Positions 61,250 through 64,000 of a DNA stretch of 64,000 bases are shown here, one piece after another. Source of the stretch: CAYJHC01 sp964369465 (GTDB lineage: Bacteria; Bacillota; Clostridia; Peptostreptococcales; Anaerovoracaceae); contig CAYJEX010000001.1 in NCBI GenBank assembly GCA_964369465.1, positions 92,874-156,873 of the forward strand, in the 5' to 3' direction. How positions within the stretch are numbered: position 1 is the stretch's first letter; each line of letters opens with the position of its first letter. A model generated the notes under the pieces. That model was not told the origin of the DNA and made no database searches. It worked only from the letters and a program-made list of their open reading frames with translations. The position numbers and the translations under genes are program-made.

Positions 61250-61357
61250 ATTTAAAACAACATGTTGATTTGTCATATAAATCGGATTTGATAGTATGCC
61301 TTTGTTTTACGTGGGACTTCAATAGAAAGAGAGAAAACATTTTACAACTTGGGAAAT

Positions 61358-61945
61358 TTACTTTTCGACAGGGGAAACAGTTTTTATTGCAATTTTATCT
61401 ATCCGTCTGTTTTGTGAGTCCAGAAAAACTAAATCAAGTATGAGAGGATCTTCAATTAGCCTTTTCCATACGGTATAAGTTGCTTTGATGAATTTTTGAT
61501 TTAATTTGAGATTGTCTTTTATTAAAGGACATACATAGGGAAGTGGGCTAGGGAAAATAATCAGACTTAAATGACCGTTCTCATCAATATCAGGAGCTAG
61601 TGGAAAGGTTCTGCATTGTATAGGTCTATATTTGCGATCACAATTAGGTGGGGTTTTGCACTTGATAAAGTTAACTTTCCCTGACCATGAAGCTGGGAAG
61701 TCAAAGTTATCGGCCTTTTCTTTAGTCCAGATAAAGTCGTTTTTTAGGTTCCCTAAAAATAGTTTTTCTTCGCCAGGCAAAAGATAAATGCCTAATTCCA
61801 AGCTATCTTTGTTTTCAGAAATTTCTGTTTCGCCTGAACAGCAAGCAGAACCACAAAGCGTTCCACAATCTAAAGATAAAGGGGAAACGTTATTTAGTAA
61901 TCTATATATTGCTAAAAATGTAGATTTTTTAATACTTGATTTCAT
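61358..61945 (-). CDS. YkgJ-like Cys-cluster protein
   Basis: The 195-residue protein has the zinc/iron-chelating pattern of the YkgJ group: CGTLCGSACC near residues 27-36, then FIKCKTPPNCDRKYRPIQCRTFPL, and YVCPL further on. The RPxxCRTFPL element with nearby Cys is typical. These proteins probably hold a metal or Fe-S centre, but the function is unknown. It is divergent from zupT across 272 bp, which may hint at shared metal control. Confidence 0.7.
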   Translation of the reverse strand: MKSSIKKSTFLAIYRLLNNVSPLSLDCGTLCGSACCSGETEISENKDSLELGIYLLPGEEKLFLGNLKNDFIWTKEKADNFDFPASWSGKVNFIKCKTPPNCDRKYRPIQCRTFPLAPDIDENGHLSLIIFPSPLPYVCPLIKDNLKLNQKFIKATYTVWKRLIEDPLILDLVFLDSQNRRIDKIAIKTVSPVEK

Positions 61946-62217
61946 ATTTATGCTCCTATTACAAACTAAAATTATTTTACTTTAATATAAGAGAGTAGTC
62001 AAACAAATTTAAGTATATATTAGAGATGATATTATATGCAAATTTATTCAAATTTAAGTTGAAAATTTAAAGGTATACAAACTACTAATTCGTGATATAG
62101 TATAATAAATAAACACGTTTTCGAATATAACTAAAAGGGCAAAGAGCAATTAAAGGATAAATTGAATATAAAATATGTATTGTATTTGTGATAATAATAT
62201 AAAAGTAGGAGGTAAGC

Positions 62218-63018
62218 ATGGATAATATATTAATGGCTTTTATTTTTACCGCTTGTGCAGGCCTTGCAACTGCTATTGGTGGCCTCGTTGTTATTTTTGC
62301 CAAAAAAAATAACACAAAAGTGCTTTCCTTTTCATTGGGTTTTTCTGCAGGAGTAATGATATTTGTAGCATTAACAGAAATTTATCCCAAGGCACTGGAA
62401 TCAATTTCTATGGAGTACCCAGATAAAACAGCTACTTTAATAACAGCAGTTGCGTTTTTTGGAGGAATTGGAATAATTGCAATTATAGACAGATTTACTC
62501 CAGAATCTATAAATCCACATGAGATAAAAGATAGTGCAAAAGTAAAGAGTTCGAATGAAAAGAATAAAGGGTTGCTTAAAATGGGAATGTTTACAGCTTT
62601 AGCTATCGCAATTCACAATTTTCCAGAAGGAATAGCAACATTTATCTCTGTTATAATTGACCCTACAATTGCCATACCAATTGTAGTTGCTATTGCAATT
62701 CATAATATTCCAGAGGGAATGGCAGTAGCTATGCCTATATATTATGCCACTGGAAATAAAAGTAAGGCATTTTTGTTAGCAACAGCCTCAGGACTAAGCG
62801 AACCGATAGGAGCGTTGGTTGGATATGCAGTACTCTTGCCATTTCTAACAGACACAGTGTTTGGGATTGTTTTTTCTGCTGTTGCAGGTATTATGGTATA
62901 TATTTCACTTGATGAACTTCTCCCTACAGCAGAAGAGTATGGGCATCATCATATTTCAATAACTGGCGTAATTTTGGGGATGATAGTAATGGCGATTAGT
63001 ATTGTTTTGTTAGTGTAG
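62218..63018 (+). CDS. zupT: ZIP-family metal transporter ZupT
   Basis: Divalent-cation importer (zinc, iron, manganese) of 266 residues with eight predicted membrane segments. The transport-site motifs HNFPEGIATFISV and HNIPEGMAVAMPIYYATG, in helices IV and V, are both complete. A GGAGG site precedes the ATG. The His-bearing YGHHHIS near the C-terminus is also seen in relatives. It stands alone. Confidence 0.92.
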   Translation: MDNILMAFIFTACAGLATAIGGLVVIFAKKNNTKVLSFSLGFSAGVMIFVALTEIYPKALESISMEYPDKTATLITAVAFFGGIGIIAIIDRFTPESINPHEIKDSAKVKSSNEKNKGLLKMGMFTALAIAIHNFPEGIATFISVIIDPTIAIPIVVAIAIHNIPEGMAVAMPIYYATGNKSKAFLLATASGLSEPIGALVGYAVLLPFLTDTVFGIVFSAVAGIMVYISLDELLPTAEEYGHHHISITGVILGMIVMAISIVLLV

Positions 63019-63153
63019 TTTATCGTTTGAGAGTAAGCTTTTTTGAAATCTAAAAGTTGTTTTGGGCTTTAAAAATTTGCAAAAATTTATCATGTTAGAT
63101 TTAATAAAACAATTTAGAAGTCAATTCAAAAGAAATAAGAAAAGAAAAAAGAT

Positions 63154-63921
63154 ATGAAAAAGTTTTTAATTATTATAACAGTTATTATATTAATAATTGC
63201 AGGGGCTATTCTTTGGGGGTGCGAAAGAATGGGTTATTTTAACGGTATGCACTTTACTGAAGAAGAATTTCAAATAATTGCCGAAGAATATTTACAAGAA
63301 AAGTATGGAGATTTAGAGTTTGACATTGATCCAACTTGGATTTTTGTACCAAAACTTAACATTGGAATGTACTCATTAAGTGTGGATACCGTTATACATG
63401 GCATGGATGTACACTTTTTTGTACGCATGCATGTTAGAGAGTTTAATTATGAAAATAATGTACCTACATCTAAATGGCTTGATGAGCCTTATGTTGAAGA
63501 TGATTTTATGGGATATTTTCTTTATGATGAATATGAAGATATGATATCGGATTATGCCTCTAAATATTTTGATAATTTTAAAATATTCGTAGAACATTCA
63601 CGCATTTTTACTGGTGAAATGAAATTAGAAGATGTAACGCTAGATAGATACCTTGAAGGAATTGAAACACTTTCTGAGAATTACAGTAAGCGTATTGAAA
63701 GATTAGGATATAATAGCCATCTTCCTAATGTATATATTTTATATAATGATGAAAGTGTTACTGAAGAAGAATTTTATAAAGTATTGTCAGTAGAATTTTT
63801 CGATTATATGAAAACAACAGGTGAACAATTTAGAATAGAAGTAGATCTTGTTGATAAAGAAAATTTTAGTTTTGATACACATGAGGAGAGCCTCGATTTT
63901 AATTCAGAAGAAATATATTAG
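63154..63921 (+). CDS. Membrane-anchored protein of unknown function
   Basis: A 255-residue protein with an N-terminal hydrophobic segment (about residues 4-22, Ile-rich). The rest is acidic, with many Tyr, Phe, Asp and Glu, and should lie outside the cell. A Cys at residue 28 (LWGCERM) follows the segment but is not in a clear lipobox. No family is recognised. The codon use is like that of the neighbours. No strong Shine-Dalgarno is seen before the ATG. A possible related or broken reading frame follows at the window edge. Confidence 0.7.
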   Translation: MKKFLIIITVIILIIAGAILWGCERMGYFNGMHFTEEEFQIIAEEYLQEKYGDLEFDIDPTWIFVPKLNIGMYSLSVDTVIHGMDVHFFVRMHVREFNYENNVPTSKWLDEPYVEDDFMGYFLYDEYEDMISDYASKYFDNFKIFVEHSRIFTGEMKLEDVTLDRYLEGIETLSENYSKRIERLGYNSHLPNVYILYNDESVTEEEFYKVLSVEFFDYMKTTGEQFRIEVDLVDKENFSFDTHEESLDFNSEEIY

Positions 63922-63933
63922 AAAGGAAATAAT

Positions 63934-64000
63934 ATGGGAAGATACAAACGAAGAAAGTAGCATTGGAATAAACTATGTAAATGAAGAAAACTATAAATTT
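63934..64000 (+). pseudogene. Start of a possible gene with a frame break after the first codon
   Basis: AAAGGA and a correctly spaced ATG (63934-63936) begin a frame that stops after eight codons at TAG (63958-63960). The +1 frame is open to the edge and reads EDTNEESSIGINYVNEENYKF, which looks coding. Removing one G from the GGG at 63936-63938 would join the start to that frame. It could be a one-base frameshift, an assembly error or chance; the gene runs off the window. Confidence 0.3.

Noticed and set aside
62004..62059. CAAATTTAAGT direct repeats as a mobile-element footprint
   Set aside because: No insertion-sequence ends, transposase or target duplication accompany them; chance in A/T-rich DNA is likely.

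Overview
The window is a low-GC chromosomal segment centred on the replication origin of an anaerobic member of the Clostridia. The evidence is the rpmH/dnaA origin core, AT-rich codon use with many AGA and ATA codons, rubrerythrin, the complete ord-ortA-ortB-oraS-oraE ornithine-fermentation operon, a molybdopterin hydroxylase with two [2Fe-2S] clusters, and type IV pilus motor ATPases. It looks like an amino-acid (Stickland-type) fermenter. Genus and family cannot be fixed from the sequence. No rRNA, tRNA, insertion sequence, prophage or CRISPR array was seen.

Layout. (1) 1-2960, minus strand: pilB, pilT and the start of a prepilin. (2) 3089-4468, minus: a GlmL/MutL-type accessory protein for B12 mutases. 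(3) 4643-18855: two divergent blocks around one promoter region. The minus-strand block is a seven-gene operon: radical SAM protein, methyltransferase, C_GCAxxG_C_C protein, CoA-ligase-like protein, XdhC, NTP transferase-histidine phosphatase fusion, HD protein. The plus-strand block holds a MOP-type aldehyde oxidoreductase, a lipoprotein, a pyridine-nucleotide/Fe-S/CCG oxidoreductase, a small zinc-ribbon-like protein and an SGNH hydrolase. The set resembles the uncharacterised Desulfovibrio vulgaris DVU_1551-1559 neighbourhood as I remember it, and is the best candidate here for an undescribed system. (4) 18845-22543, minus: recF, dnaN, dnaA. (5) 22544-22856: oriC with DnaA boxes and divergent dnaA and rpmH promoters. 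(6) 22857-31139, plus: rpmH, rnpA, yidD, yidC, jag, mnmE, mnmG, rsmG, parA, parB, with two parS sites. (7) 31176-33641: cyclodeaminase family protein, LUD protein, methylglyoxal synthase, rubrerythrin. (8) 33704-36441, minus: rpsF-ssb-rpsR and a YfcC-family permease. (9) 36649-47701, plus: purB, alr, NADP-type secondary alcohol dehydrogenase, gyrB, gyrA, an RsbW-like protein with its sigma factor, trpS. (10) 47858-51640, plus: molybdenum cofactor genes moaA, moaC, mogA and a MOSC protein, then yycJ and rlmH. (11) 51740-53996: nhaA with a structured leader, and an unknown membrane protein. (12) 54088-61158: a sigma-54 activator followed by the ornithine operon behind a well-matched -24/-12 promoter. 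(13) 61358-64000: a YkgJ-like Cys protein, zupT, an unknown anchored protein and an uncertain gene start at the edge.

How they fit together. The moa/mog/MOSC genes would supply molybdopterin for the MOP enzyme, while XdhC and the MobA-like fusion would finish its cofactor. The radical SAM, methyltransferase, ligase and Fe-S proteins have no established role; a dedicated cofactor, a prosthetic modification or an electron-transfer partner are all possible. The GlmL-type chaperone at the left may serve the B12/PLP-dependent OraS-OraE mutase encoded more than 50 kb away. Sigma-54 control of ornithine breakdown follows from the promoter and the adjacent activator.
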